Assembly: GCA_024958655.1 (NCBI GenBank)
Contig: JANWUR010000019.1
Location: 1 to 63,566 of the forward strand
DNA: 63,566 nt
From: Cyanobium sp. FGCU6
Lineage (GTDB): Bacteria > Cyanobacteriota > Cyanobacteriia > PCC-6307 > Cyanobiaceae
Direction of reading: 5' to 3'
In this document: positions 1 through 8,439 of the stretch, piece after piece
Numbering within the stretch: the stretch's first letter is position 1
How the letters are laid out: every line of letters begins with the position of its first letter
Position numbers and translations under genes: made by a program
The notes under the pieces: generated by a model
Databases searched by the model: none
The model's input: only the letters and a program-made list of their open reading frames with translations
What the model was told of the DNA's origin: nothing

Positions 1-111
1 ATGGTGAAAGCGCAGGAACCGCCTCAGCCACTGCTCGTAGGTCGCCACGGTGCGCGGCAGCTCCTCGCGGTAGCGCTGGATCAGCCCCGGCGGGCGTGGA
101 GTGGTCGGCAT
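1..111 (-). CDS. Tyrosine recombinase, N-terminal fragment cut by the window edge
   Basis: An ATG at 109-111 (minus strand) opens 37 codons that run off the left edge. The reading MPTTPRPPGLIQRYREELP followed by RTVATYEQWLRRFLRFHH resembles the N-terminal SAM-like DNA-binding domain of phage/integron integrases, where a 'T..TY..WLRRFLRFH' helix is typical of integron integrases (IntI) and close relatives. The catalytic R-H-R-Y domain lies outside the window, so XerC/D-like or phage-like integrases cannot be excluded. If it is IntI, attI and any cassettes would lie to the right, on the 5' side of the gene. Confidence 0.6.
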   Translation of the reverse strand, partial: MPTTPRPPGLIQRYREELPRTVATYEQWLRRFLRFHH

Positions 112-263
112 CGTTCGTCTCTGCCACACCACAGGGTTCCCACCGCCATTCACGGGCCCTGGCCAGCCCTGGCCCATGGGCAGCGGTTGTGGCTCCTGTG
201 GGCCGCTGAGCGTGATGATGGGTCCATGCCCTCATCCGCAGCCGACATCGGCTCGCACGCTCG

Positions 264-596
264 ATGGACATCCCCTTTTCCCTCACCCTGAGCTTCGACG
301 ACCTCGAGGTGCTGCTGCTGGTGGAGAACGGCGGCGCTTCGCCACTGGAGGTGGAGGAGTCGCTGGGAATCGAACGGCAGGAGACGAAAGTCTTGTTTCG
401 TGGCCTGGTGCGCCGCGGTCTGCTCGATTGGCAGGGCAGATCCCATGCTCAAGGTGCCCTGCCCTGGCCCTGGAGCTTCGGCTCCACCGTCTTTCAGCTC
501 ACGCCGTTGGCCCGCAGTCTGCGTAGCGATGGCGACTTCGTGGATACAGCCTTTGCCGCATCAATCTTGCTCCCCGTCCTGAAAGACAGGTTGTGA
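264..596 (+). CDS. Hypothetical protein, possibly winged-helix
   Basis: This 110-residue frame starts at ATG 264. It begins with a hydrophobic/acidic helix (LSFDDLEVLLLVENGG) followed by a pattern that looks like a helix-turn-helix (PLEVEESLGIERQETKVLFRGLVRRGLL), as in winged-helix proteins that read as 'divides into classes, then beta wing'. I do not recognise the family. It stands alone between the divergent integrase fragment and the convergent sialidase-like gene. A regulatory role is only inference from the HTH-like stretch. Confidence 0.5.
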   Translation: MDIPFSLTLSFDDLEVLLLVENGGASPLEVEESLGIERQETKVLFRGLVRRGLLDWQGRSHAQGALPWPWSFGSTVFQLTPLARSLRSDGDFVDTAFAASILLPVLKDRL

Positions 597-746
597 GAGC
601 GGCGCGCGGGTCAGACGGCGTTCGGCCCCGGCTGTTGCCGCCTCTGGTGGTGCATGGATCGAGACAACGGCAGGGTGTTGCCGGCAGCGCATGGACCTCC
701 TTGACCAGCGCCTCGGGTGTCGATCACGGGCCTGGTCCTGTGTCGC

Positions 747-1958
747 TCAGCGCGGCACCAGGCTGGCCTCGATGAGGCTGGCCTTGATGAGGCTGGCCTC
801 GATGAACGAGGCCGGCCGCTCGGCGGTGGCCAGGTAGTAGAGGATCACCAGCTCGCCCCGATCGTTCTGGCCGATCTGGGGATAGCCCATGTCGGAGGCG
901 TGGGGGTTGGCGCGCACCACCCGCTCAGGGCCCCAGGTGCGGCCGTCGTCGTCGCTGAGGCGCAGCAGCATCACCTGGCGGCGGCGATCGGCCCAGGCGC
1001 AGGCCAGGCGGCCATCCCGCAGCCGTGTGAGGGCGGGAGGGTTGCCATTGCAGCAGCCGGCCTCCCCCACCCTGGAGCGGAACTGCCAGCGGCGGCCGCC
1101 ATCCTCGGAAACCACCAGATCGATCCAGTTCTCATCCTCTCCGCCGCGGGGATTCCGCCGCCGCAGGGCCGCCACGAACCGGCCGCCGCCGAGATCCACC
1201 GCCGACGGCATCACCGCCCGGTAAGGATCCCGGCGAGGCACCAGCCAGCCGAGGAAGCGGAACCTGCGGCCGCCGTCATCGCTGCGGACGGCGAAGGGCT
1301 TGTCGAGCCGTCCTGCCCAGCGCCCCAGGGAAGGATCCTGGGCCGAGAGCAGCATCACCACCGCGTCCCGGCCCTGGGGCAGAACGCTGGTGCGGGAGGT
1401 GATGCGCAGCCCGGCCAGCTCGGGGGTGTCCTCCAGGCCGGTGAAGGCCCAGGGTCCCCGCCAGGTCCGCCCCCGGTCGGTGGAGACATGGAACGCGCCA
1501 AGCCGGGCCGGGCCCTTCTCCCCCGAACCGGCCACCACGCGCACCGCCAGGTCGGGGTGATCGAAGCGGAGATCACCGGGGCCCGCGGGCTGGGGTGTGC
1601 CGGTGCGGCTGAGGGCGGCCGGAGGGCTCTCGACGCTCCAGCTGACGCCACCATCAAGGGAGCGGGCCAGCCGCAACTCCTGGGGCTGGCCCACCTTGTG
1701 GCCCTCCAGCTCCGGCCGCCAGGGGCCATCGCTGAAGCCCACCAGCATCTCCCGCCCTCCCTGCCACGACCAGAAGCCGTTGTTGGCGGGCCAGGCGAGG
1801 AAGCGATCGGGGGCGGAGGACACCACCACCTGCCGCACCGCCTGCGACACCGCCGCGGGGGCTGGCTGCGCCACAACCAGCGGCGGCAGGAGGAACGGAC
1901 CGAAGACGGCCAGGGCGAGCGGGGCAGCGAGCAGAGGGTGGAGCCGGAGGCGACCCAT
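747..1958 (-). CDS. Secreted sialidase-fold (Asp-box/BNR) protein
   Basis: The 403-residue product starts with a signal peptide (residues 1-30, MGRLRLHPLLAAPLALAVFG, cleavage near VVAQPAP). It carries five Asp-box-like motifs of the S-x-D-x-G-x-x-W type: SLDGGVSWS, STDRGRTWRG, SDDGGRRFRF, SEDGGRRWQF and SDDDGRTWGP. These mark the six-bladed propeller of the exo-alpha-sialidase superfamily. Asp boxes are structural, so the substrate is unknown; sialic-acid hydrolysis is not shown. The last residues (FIEASLIKASLIEASLVPR) are encoded by a 15-bp tandem repeat and look like a late addition to the C-terminus. Confidence 0.8.
   Translation of the reverse strand: MGRLRLHPLLAAPLALAVFGPFLLPPLVVAQPAPAAVSQAVRQVVVSSAPDRFLAWPANNGFWSWQGGREMLVGFSDGPWRPELEGHKVGQPQELRLARSLDGGVSWSVESPPAALSRTGTPQPAGPGDLRFDHPDLAVRVVAGSGEKGPARLGAFHVSTDRGRTWRGPWAFTGLEDTPELAGLRITSRTSVLPQGRDAVVMLLSAQDPSLGRWAGRLDKPFAVRSDDGGRRFRFLGWLVPRRDPYRAVMPSAVDLGGGRFVAALRRRNPRGGEDENWIDLVVSEDGGRRWQFRSRVGEAGCCNGNPPALTRLRDGRLACAWADRRRQVMLLRLSDDDGRTWGPERVVRANPHASDMGYPQIGQNDRGELVILYYLATAERPASFIEASLIKASLIEASLVPR
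761..805. repeat. 15-bp tandem repeat, three copies, inside the sialidase-like gene
   Basis: The unit ggctggcctcgatga occurs at 761-775, 776-790 (one C-to-T change) and 791-805. Being 15 bp long, it keeps frame and adds I-E/K-A-S-L units to the C-terminus of the minus-strand protein. Confidence 0.95.
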
Positions 1959-1994
1959 GGCCGTGCAGGGGAAGGGGAACGGGGCGGCAGGTCC

Positions 1995-2879
1995 TCAGCC
2001 GCCGATCAGGGTGTCCAGAGCGGCGGTCACGTCGCTCTGACGCATCAGCGCCTCGCCCACCAGCACCGCATCGGCGCCGGCTTCCACCACCCGATCGAGG
2101 TCGTCGCGGCTGAACAGCCCCGATTCGCTCACCAGCAGGGCACCCCGCTCGCGCACGGCGGGCCCGAACCGCTCCATCAGCTGCTCGGTGGTGGCCAGAT
2201 CCACAGCAAAGGTGGACAGATCGCGGTTGTTGATGCCGATCAGGTTCACCCCGTCGAGGCCCAGCACCCGCTCCATCTCCCTGGCGTCGTGCACCTCCAC
2301 CAGCACCGCCAGCGCCAGGCTGCGGGCCACCTTGAGCAGGTAGGCCAGATCGCTGTCGGTGAGGATCGCGGCGATCAGCAGGGCGGCATCGGCGCCGGCG
2401 GCCCGGGCCTGGTACAGCTGGTAGGGGGAGAGGATGAAGTCCTTGCAGAGCAGGGGCAGATCCACCGCCTCGCGCACCTGCACCAGCACCTCGAAGCCCC
2501 CCTGGAAAAAAGCCTTGTCGGTGAGCACCGACAGGCAGCTGGCGCCACCGGCGGCGTAGCCGCAGGCGATGGCGACCGGATCGAAATCCGCACGGATCAC
2601 GCCCTTGCTCGGGCTGGCCTTCTTCACCTCGGCGATCACCGCCGGCTTGCGGCAGCTGGCCTTCAGGGCCGCGACGAAATCGCGGGTGGAGGGCAGGTCG
2701 GCCACCTGGCTCTGCAGCTGCTGCAGGCTCACCCGCTCACGGGCGGCGGCCACCTCCCGATCCTTCGCCCACACGATCTCCTCGAGGATGTGACGGGGCT
2801 GCCCATCGGGATGGGGGATGCCGTACTGCAGGTGGGCCACCTTCACCGGCGGGTTGGGGGGGCGGCGGCGGATCTCCAT
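1995..2879 (-). CDS. trpC: Indole-3-glycerol phosphate synthase
   Basis: TrpC closes the indole ring in tryptophan synthesis, converting CdRP to indole-3-glycerol phosphate with loss of CO2 and water. The 294-residue protein shows the family landmarks in order: [14 protein letters not shown] (catalytic Lys/Glu strand beta1-2), [23 protein letters not shown] and [13 protein letters not shown], all on a TIM barrel. The cyanobacterial N-terminal extension ([12 protein letters not shown]) is present and supports ATG 2879. It lies 2 bp downstream of lpdA on the same strand, so the two are probably cotranscribed. Confidence 0.97.
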   Translation of the reverse strand: MEIRRRPPNPPVKVAHLQYGIPHPDGQPRHILEEIVWAKDREVAAARERVSLQQLQSQVADLPSTRDFVAALKASCRKPAVIAEVKKASPSKGVIRADFDPVAIACGYAAGGASCLSVLTDKAFFQGGFEVLVQVREAVDLPLLCKDFILSPYQLYQARAAGADAALLIAAILTDSDLAYLLKVARSLALAVLVEVHDAREMERVLGLDGVNLIGINNRDLSTFAVDLATTEQLMERFGPAVRERGALLVSESGLFSRDDLDRVVEAGADAVLVGEALMRQSDVTAALDTLIGG

Positions 2880-2881
2880 GC

Positions 2882-4375
2882 TCAGACCCCCACCAGGGAG
2901 GGCTGGGCCGAGGCCACCGCCATCGCCGCCTGCTTGTAGGCCACTTCCACCACCTCGCTGAGAGTGGGATGGGTGTGCACCTCGTTGGCCAGCTGCCGCA
3001 CCGACTGGCGGCGCGCCACCGCATTGGCCACCTCCTGGATCAGGTCGGCAGCATGCAGGCCGTAGATGTGCGCGCCGAGCACCTCACCGGTGTCCTTGCG
3101 GAACAGCAGCTTCATCAGCCCGTCGCTCTCCAGCTCCGCCAGGGCCTTGGAGTTGGCCTTGAAGTAGCTGCGCACCGCGCCGAGTTCAAAGCCTTCCTGG
3201 CCCGCCAGCTCCTTCGCTTCGGCCTCGCTCAGGCCCACTGAGCTGATCTCGGGGTGGGTGAAGGTGGCGGCGGGGATCGAGCGGTAATCGATGCGGCGCG
3301 GATGGCCGAGGATGTTGTCCACCGCCACCGCACCCTGGGCCGCCGCGGTATGAGCCAGCATCATCTTGCCGGTCACATCCCCCACGGCCCAGAGGTGGGC
3401 CACCGGGGCACCATCCGCCAGCACCCGCATCGTGTCGTCCACCGGGATGAAGCCCCGCTGGGTCTCCACCCCCACCGAGGCGAGACCGAGGTCCTTGCTC
3501 ACGGGCACCCGGCCGGTGGCCACCAGCACCGCATCCACCTCCAGGGTCTCCACCGGCTCCCGGGTGGCCATGTCCACAAGCTCGATCCGCACCGGACAGC
3601 CGGGCGTGACCTTCTGGGCCAGCACGCCGGCGCGGGCGTCGATGTCGCGGCCGTCGATCAGCTGGCGGGCCGCCAGCTTGGCGATGTCGGGATCGAAGGT
3701 GGGCATCACCCGATCCAGCGCCTCGATCATCGTGACTTCACAACCGAGGGCGGTGTAGACGTCGGCGAACTCCAGGCCGATGTAGCCGCTGCCGATGATC
3801 GCGATCCAGCGCGGCAGCCATTCCAGGTTGATCGACTCATCGCTGGTGAACACCGTGCGGCCATCGGTCTCGATGCCGGGCGGCACGAACGGATCGGAGC
3901 CGGTGGCGATGATCACATCGCGGGCGGAGTAGGCCCGCTCAACGCCGCCGCCGCTCTCGCGCACCACCACCCGCTGGGGGCCGTCGAGGCGCCCCTTGCC
4001 CCGCAGGATCGTGACGCCGGCGCGCTCCAGGGTGCGGGTGAGGTTGGTGCGGATCGTCTCCACCAGCTGGCGGGCGTGGTCGGCGATCTTCTGGCGCTCG
4101 AAGCGCACCGGCGCGGCGTGGATGCCGAAGCCCGCCAGATGCTCCGCATCGGCCAGCTCCCGCACCCGGCCGGCGGCGGCAAGCAGGGCCTTGGAGGGCA
4201 CGCAGCCCCGATTCACGCAGGTGCCGCCCATGTCGCGGGATTCGACGATCGCCACCTTCAGCCCGTGCTCGGCCGCATGCTTGGCGGCATCGAAGCCGCC
4301 GTAGCCGGCACCGATCACCACAACGTCGTAGTCGAACCCGGAGGAAGCGGTGGGGCCGGAGGTGGGATCGCTCAC
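2882..4375 (-). CDS. lpdA: Dihydrolipoamide dehydrogenase (E3)
   Basis: The flavoprotein E3 reoxidises dihydrolipoyl groups of the pyruvate dehydrogenase complex and the glycine cleavage system, passing electrons to NAD+. Its 497 residues contain the N-terminal FAD fold ([14 protein letters not shown]), the redox disulfide [15 protein letters not shown] (Cys53 and Cys58), the NAD-binding [12 protein letters not shown], the second FAD motif LWAVGDVTG and the C-terminal HTHPTLSEV with the catalytic His and Glu. It precedes trpC by 2 bp. Confidence 0.96.
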   Translation of the reverse strand: MSDPTSGPTASSGFDYDVVVIGAGYGGFDAAKHAAEHGLKVAIVESRDMGGTCVNRGCVPSKALLAAAGRVRELADAEHLAGFGIHAAPVRFERQKIADHARQLVETIRTNLTRTLERAGVTILRGKGRLDGPQRVVVRESGGGVERAYSARDVIIATGSDPFVPPGIETDGRTVFTSDESINLEWLPRWIAIIGSGYIGLEFADVYTALGCEVTMIEALDRVMPTFDPDIAKLAARQLIDGRDIDARAGVLAQKVTPGCPVRIELVDMATREPVETLEVDAVLVATGRVPVSKDLGLASVGVETQRGFIPVDDTMRVLADGAPVAHLWAVGDVTGKMMLAHTAAAQGAVAVDNILGHPRRIDYRSIPAATFTHPEISSVGLSEAEAKELAGQEGFELGAVRSYFKANSKALAELESDGLMKLLFRKDTGEVLGAHIYGLHAADLIQEVANAVARRQSVRQLANEVHTHPTLSEVVEVAYKQAAMAVASAQPSLVGV

Positions 4376-4413
4376 CGGAGCATGTCGCGCGGAATGCCAG
4401 GCATTCTCCCCTG

Positions 4414-5193
4414 TCAGGCAGCCGTGCGCCGGCGCCAGCGCTCCAGCAGCAGCGGCGCTGCCGCCACAGCCACATTCAGCGACTCCACGTCAGGGCTGTG
4501 GGGGATGGTGACCCGCCGGTCGGCCTGCGCCGCCAGCTCCTCGCCCAGTCCCGCCCCTTCGTTGCCCAGCAGCAGCACGGTGGGTGCCGACCAGTCGAGC
4601 TGCCAGTAGGGAACGGCAGCGGCTGCACCTTCAGCGGGCACCACCGTGGCCACCACCTGCCGGCCCCGGCGGCGTGCGGCCCCCAGCCGCCGCCGCAGAC
4701 CTTCGGCGTCGAGCCGGACCAGAGGCAGGGCCAGCACCGCTCCGCTGGAGGCGCGCACCACCTTGGGCTGCAGCGGATCGGCGCCCTCCGCCAGCCACAC
4801 CTCCTCCACCCCCGCCGCCAGGGCGGTGCGCAGCAGGGTGCCGAGGTTGCCAGGATCCTGAAGGCGATCGAGGGCGAGCACGAAGCTGGGGGGATCTGTC
4901 TCCGGCCGGGGCTGGGGCAGGCAGGCGGCCGGCAGCACGAGGAGCACGCCATCGGGGCTGCGGGTGCTGGCGGCCGCCTCCAGCACCTCGGGCACGGCGG
5001 TGCGCAGGGCCGTGGCGGCAGGGAGGGCACCGATCAGCTCTGGATGGGCCTCCCACCAGTCAGGGGTGGCCAGCAGCAGCTCGGGGTGGAGCCCCAGCCT
5101 CACCACCTCCTGCACCAGATGGGTGCCTTCGAGCAGCAGGGCCTGCTGCTCCCGCCGCCCGCGTGGTTGATGCAGCGCCCGCAGCCGCGACAC
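4414..5193 (-). CDS. SpoU/TrmH-family RNA 2'-O-methyltransferase
   Basis: The SPOUT-fold domain methylates ribose 2'-OH in rRNA or tRNA with SAM. Visible motifs are motif 1 (LQDPGNLGTLLRTALAAGV), motif 2 (LLLGNEGAGL) and motif 3 (PHSPDVESLNVAVAAAPLL), preceded by the substrate-binding domain (REQQALLLEGTHLVQE). The start is doubtful. GTG 5193 is the only usual start I find here, but the in-frame codons just upstream read ITSRRNPLV, which is exactly the conserved N-terminus of this family. The true start may be non-canonical, near 5238, or overlap the end of the next gene upstream. Confidence 0.88.
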   Translation of the reverse strand: MSRLRALHQPRGRREQQALLLEGTHLVQEVVRLGLHPELLLATPDWWEAHPELIGALPAATALRTAVPEVLEAAASTRSPDGVLLVLPAACLPQPRPETDPPSFVLALDRLQDPGNLGTLLRTALAAGVEEVWLAEGADPLQPKVVRASSGAVLALPLVRLDAEGLRRRLGAARRRGRQVVATVVPAEGAAAAVPYWQLDWSAPTVLLLGNEGAGLGEELAAQADRRVTIPHSPDVESLNVAVAAAPLLLERWRRRTAA

Positions 5194-5243
5194 CAGCGGG
5201 TTGCGGCGGCTGGTGATTGCTTCCGGCGGCAGGGCGGGAGGGC

Positions 5244-5498
5244 TCAGAACCGGGCGTGCTGCCGCACGCGCACACGATCGTGGAGCACCAGCCCGGCCCC
5301 CTCGCTCTCGATGTCGAGCCCCTGAACGGCGAGCACCTCGCCGCGAATACCTTCAGCCGCCAGATTTTCGGCCAGCTTGCGCAGAACAATGTCCTCCACC
5401 GTGGTCTGGTCGAAGCCGTCGGGTGTGAGGCTTTCGAGGAACTTACCCAGCTTGGAGGCCATGACCTCCGAAGCGTTGGTGATCTTGAGGACGATCAT
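5244..5498 (-). CDS. Conserved cyanobacterial small protein
   Basis: The 84-residue protein starts at ATG 5496-5498, just inside the end of tRNA-Leu. The longer open frame upstream is only tRNA sequence read as protein. Sequence features include MIVLKITNASEVMASKLGKF, ESLTPDGFDQTTVEDIV and a C-terminal beta-rich part. I remember proteins like this as conserved and uncharacterised across cyanobacteria; no function is claimed. Its stop lies next to or inside the N-terminal region of the downstream methylase. Confidence 0.75.
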   Translation of the reverse strand: MIVLKITNASEVMASKLGKFLESLTPDGFDQTTVEDIVLRKLAENLAAEGIRGEVLAVQGLDIESEGAGLVLHDRVRVRQHARF

Positions 5499-5510
5499 CT
5501 GAGAAAAGTA

Positions 5511-5594
5511 TGCGGATGGGGAGACTTGAACTCCCACGACATTGCTGCCACTAGTACCTGAAACTAGCGCGTCTACCAATTCCGCCACATCCGC
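5511..5594 (-). tRNA. tRNA-Leu (anticodon CAG)
   Basis: The 84-nt class II tRNA has acceptor GCGGATG paired with CATCCGC, anticodon stem CTAGT/ACTAG around loop TTCAGGT (anticodon CAG), a long variable arm, and the T-loop GTTCAAGTC. CCA is not encoded. Confidence 0.96.
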
Positions 5595-5775
5595 TGGCGA
5601 GCGCCGCAGCCCTTGACCGCGACGGCATCACCATAGACCACTGGGTTCGTGTCCGCCTCGGAACCCATGGCGGAACTCGCCAGGGCGGCGAGACAGTTCC
5701 CCTGGCGGCCGTCTAGACGGTGTGCCGGTTTGTTGTCAAGATGCGCGGGCAATACACGACGGGGACAGTCGTTCC

Positions 5776-7080
5776 ATGACCCTTTCCGCTGTTCCCACGA
5801 TGGTCGTGGCCAAGCCACGTCTCGAGATTTCCGGGGGACGGCGACTCCATGGTGAGCTGCGCGTCAGTGGCGCCAAGAATTCGGCCCTGGTGCTGATGGC
5901 CGCCTGCCTGCTCACCACAGACAACCTGCGCCTGCGCAATGTGCCGCCGCTCACCGACATCACGGCGATGGGCGAAATTCTCGCTGCCCTCGGCGTGGGG
6001 GTGGTGCGCAGCGGTGATGCCATCGATCTCGACGGCGGGCACATCACCCAGGCCGCTCCTCCCTATGAGCTGGTGAACAGCCTCAGGGCCAGCTTCTTCT
6101 GCATCGGCCCCCTGCTGGCCCGCATGGGCATGGCCCAGGTTCCCCTTCCCGGCGGTTGCCAGATCGGCTCCCGCCCCGTGGTGGAACACGTCAAGGGGCT
6201 GAAAGCGCTCGGAGCCCAGGTCACGATCGAGCATGGCGTGGTCACGGCGGTGGTCCCGGGCCGGGACCACCGGCTCACCGGCGGACACATCCACCTCGAC
6301 TGCCCGAGCGTGGGCGCCACTGAGACTCTGATGATGGCGGCGGCCCTCGCCGATGGTGAAACCACCATTGAGAATGCCGCCCAGGAGCCGGAAGTGGTGG
6401 ACCTGGCCAACCTGCTGATCGCCATGGGCGCTCGGATCCGCGGGGCTGGCACCCCCACCATCACGATCGATGGGGTCCGTACTCTGCACGGCGCGGACTA
6501 CGCCGTGATCCCCGACCGGATCGAGGCCGGCACCTTCCTGCTGGCGGCCGCCATCACCCGCTCCACGCTGCGGGTGGCTCCCGTGATCCCCGAGCACCTT
6601 GGCGCCGTGCTCACCAAGCTCGAGGACGCGGGCTGCCGCCTCACTCCCGATGGCGAGGGCGTGATCCTCTCCACCGAGCGCATCCGCGCCCTCGATCTCA
6701 CCACCCAACCCTTCCCCGGTTTCCCCACCGACCTTCAGGCCCCGTTCATGAGCCTGCTGGCCACTGCCGAAGGCACCAGTTTCATCGTCGAGAACATCTT
6801 CGAGAACCGCCTGCAGCACGTGGCCGAGCTGCAGCGGATGGGTGCCTCCATCCGGATGAACGGCAACACCGCCTGCGTCGAGGGTGTCGCTCGCCTGAGC
6901 GGCGCCCCGGTGCACGGCACCGATCTGCGGGCTTCGGCGGCGATGGTGCTGGCCGGCCTGGCGGCCGACGGGGTCACCACCGTGCGGGGTCTCGAGTACC
7001 TCGATCGCGGCTACGCCGATCTCGAGGGCAAACTCAACGCCGTGGGAGCCTCGATCCGGCGGTTGAGCGACGACGCCTAA
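5776..7080 (+). CDS. murA: UDP-N-acetylglucosamine 1-carboxyvinyltransferase
   Basis: MurA makes the first committed step of peptidoglycan synthesis, adding enolpyruvate from PEP to UDP-GlcNAc in the cytoplasm. The 434-residue product has the substrate lysine in GAKNSAL (Lys34), the catalytic cysteine in [13 protein letters not shown] (Cys128) and the family-typical [13 protein letters not shown] 5776 was chosen because the 18 extra codons upstream look like leader sequence. Having Cys rather than Asp at 128 predicts fosfomycin sensitivity at the target. Confidence 0.97.
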   Translation: MTLSAVPTMVVAKPRLEISGGRRLHGELRVSGAKNSALVLMAACLLTTDNLRLRNVPPLTDITAMGEILAALGVGVVRSGDAIDLDGGHITQAAPPYELVNSLRASFFCIGPLLARMGMAQVPLPGGCQIGSRPVVEHVKGLKALGAQVTIEHGVVTAVVPGRDHRLTGGHIHLDCPSVGATETLMMAAALADGETTIENAAQEPEVVDLANLLIAMGARIRGAGTPTITIDGVRTLHGADYAVIPDRIEAGTFLLAAAITRSTLRVAPVIPEHLGAVLTKLEDAGCRLTPDGEGVILSTERIRALDLTTQPFPGFPTDLQAPFMSLLATAEGTSFIVENIFENRLQHVAELQRMGASIRMNGNTACVEGVARLSGAPVHGTDLRASAAMVLAGLAADGVTTVRGLEYLDRGYADLEGKLNAVGASIRRLSDDA

Positions 7081-7093
7081 AGTCGTCTGTTAT

Positions 7094-7175
7094 GGGAGCG
7101 TGCCGGAATTGGTAGACGGACTCGACTCAAAATCGAGCGCCTTCGGGCATGTGGGTTCGAGTCCCACCGCTCCCA
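7094..7175 (+). tRNA. tRNA-Leu (anticodon CAA)
   Basis: The 82-nt tRNA has acceptor GGGAGCG/CGCTCCC, anticodon stem CTCGA/TCGAG around CTCAAAA (anticodon CAA), a variable arm and T-loop GTTCGAGTC. It sits 13 bp after murA and 17 bp before the argD start. CCA is not encoded. Confidence 0.96.
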
Positions 7176-7192
7176 TCACCACCGCAGCGCCG

Positions 7193-8422
7193 ATGGTCAG
7201 CTCCTCGCCCCTGCCGGCCCCGCCGTCACCGGTGTCCGCCGTGATGGACACCTACGCCCGCTATCCCCTGGAACTGGTCCGGGGACGGGGCGTCTGGGTG
7301 TGGGATCGGGAGGGACGTCGCTACCTCGATGCGGTGGCCGGCATCGCCGTCTGCACCCTCGGACACAGCGATCCGGTGCTGCGGCGCAGCCTCTGCCGGC
7401 AGCTCAGGCGGCTCCAGCACGTTTCAAACCTCTACCGCATCCCGGAACAGGAGGCGCTGGCGGCGGCGATCGTGGCCCGCAGCTGCGCCGACCGGGTGTT
7501 CTTCTGCAATTCCGGCGCCGAGGCCAACGAGGCGGCGATCAAGCTGGCCCGCAAACATGGCCACCTGGTGCGGGGCATCCAGGACCCTCTGATCCTCACG
7601 GCCCAGGCCAGCTTCCATGGCCGCACCCTCGCTGCCGTTTCCGCCACGGGCCAGCCCAGGTACCACGAAGGCTTCGAGCCGATGGTGCAGGGCTTCCGCT
7701 ACTTCCCCTACAACGACACCGCCGCCTTCGAGACCCTTCTGGCCACGTGCGAGGCCGAAGGGCCGCGGGTGGCCGCCGTGCTGGTGGAACCCCTGCAGGG
7801 GGAGGGGGGCGTGAATCCTGGCGATCCCGCCGTCTTCCAACGCCTGCGCCAGCTCTGCGACGAGCGGCAGATCCTGCTGATCTTCGATGAGGTGCAGATC
7901 GGCGTGGGGCGCAGCGGCCGCTGGTGGGGCTACGAGCGGTTGGGGGTGGAGCCCGACGCCTTCACCGCCGCCAAGGGCCTCGGCGGCGGCATCCCGATCG
8001 GGGCACTGGCGGTCAAGGCCCATGCCGATCATTTCCGACCCGGCGAGCACGCCAGCACCTTCGGCGGCAACCCCTTCGCCTGCCGCGCCGGCCTCACGGT
8101 GATCGAGGAGATCGAGCAGCGGGGCCTGCTGGAGCATGTGCGCCGGATGGAGACGCTGCTGGCCGACGCCCTCACCGATCTGGCGATCCGCCATCCGCAG
8201 CTGGTGGAGAGCGCCCGCGGCTGGGGACTGCTGCAGGGCCTGGTGCTGCGGGAGGAGGCACCCACCGCGGCGGAGGTGGTGAAGGCGGCGATGGCCGAAG
8301 GGCTGCTGCTCGTTCCCGCCGGACCGAAGGTGGTGCGCCTGGTGCCGCCCCTGGTGATCCGCCCCCGCCACATCCGCAAGGTGGTGAAGCGGCTGGAGAA
8401 GGCCCTGACGGCCCTGGCCTGA
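7193..8422 (+). CDS. argD: Acetylornithine aminotransferase
   Basis: This class III PLP aminotransferase converts N-acetylglutamate semialdehyde to N-acetylornithine in arginine synthesis. Motifs include the phosphate-binding CNSGAEANEAAIKLARK, the LIFDEVQIGVGRSG cofactor Asp strand, PLP lysine in AAKGLGGGIPIGAL (about Lys261) and the HASTFGGNPFACRA loop. The start is ATG 7193; the longer frame before it reads through tRNA-Leu. It is followed by folC after 17 bp. Confidence 0.93.
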   Translation: MVSSSPLPAPPSPVSAVMDTYARYPLELVRGRGVWVWDREGRRYLDAVAGIAVCTLGHSDPVLRRSLCRQLRRLQHVSNLYRIPEQEALAAAIVARSCADRVFFCNSGAEANEAAIKLARKHGHLVRGIQDPLILTAQASFHGRTLAAVSATGQPRYHEGFEPMVQGFRYFPYNDTAAFETLLATCEAEGPRVAAVLVEPLQGEGGVNPGDPAVFQRLRQLCDERQILLIFDEVQIGVGRSGRWWGYERLGVEPDAFTAAKGLGGGIPIGALAVKAHADHFRPGEHASTFGGNPFACRAGLTVIEEIEQRGLLEHVRRMETLLADALTDLAIRHPQLVESARGWGLLQGLVLREEAPTAAEVVKAAMAEGLLLVPAGPKVVRLVPPLVIRPRHIRKVVKRLEKALTALA

Positions 8423-8439
8423 GCCCACCCGCCAGCGCC

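Noticed and set aside
112..263. attI or attC-like integron sites
   Set aside because: I looked for GTTRRRY cores and paired inverted repeats to the right of the integrase fragment and found none that was convincing by eye.
717..2939. A 740-codon plus-strand open frame
   Set aside because: It is antisense to the sialidase-like gene and trpC, His/Gln/Gly-rich, and typical of the frame shadow in GC-rich DNA; no domain is visible.
5713..6915. A 400-codon minus-strand frame opposite murA
   Set aside because: Composition (His/Gly/Gln-rich) and complete overlap with murA mark it as a shadow.
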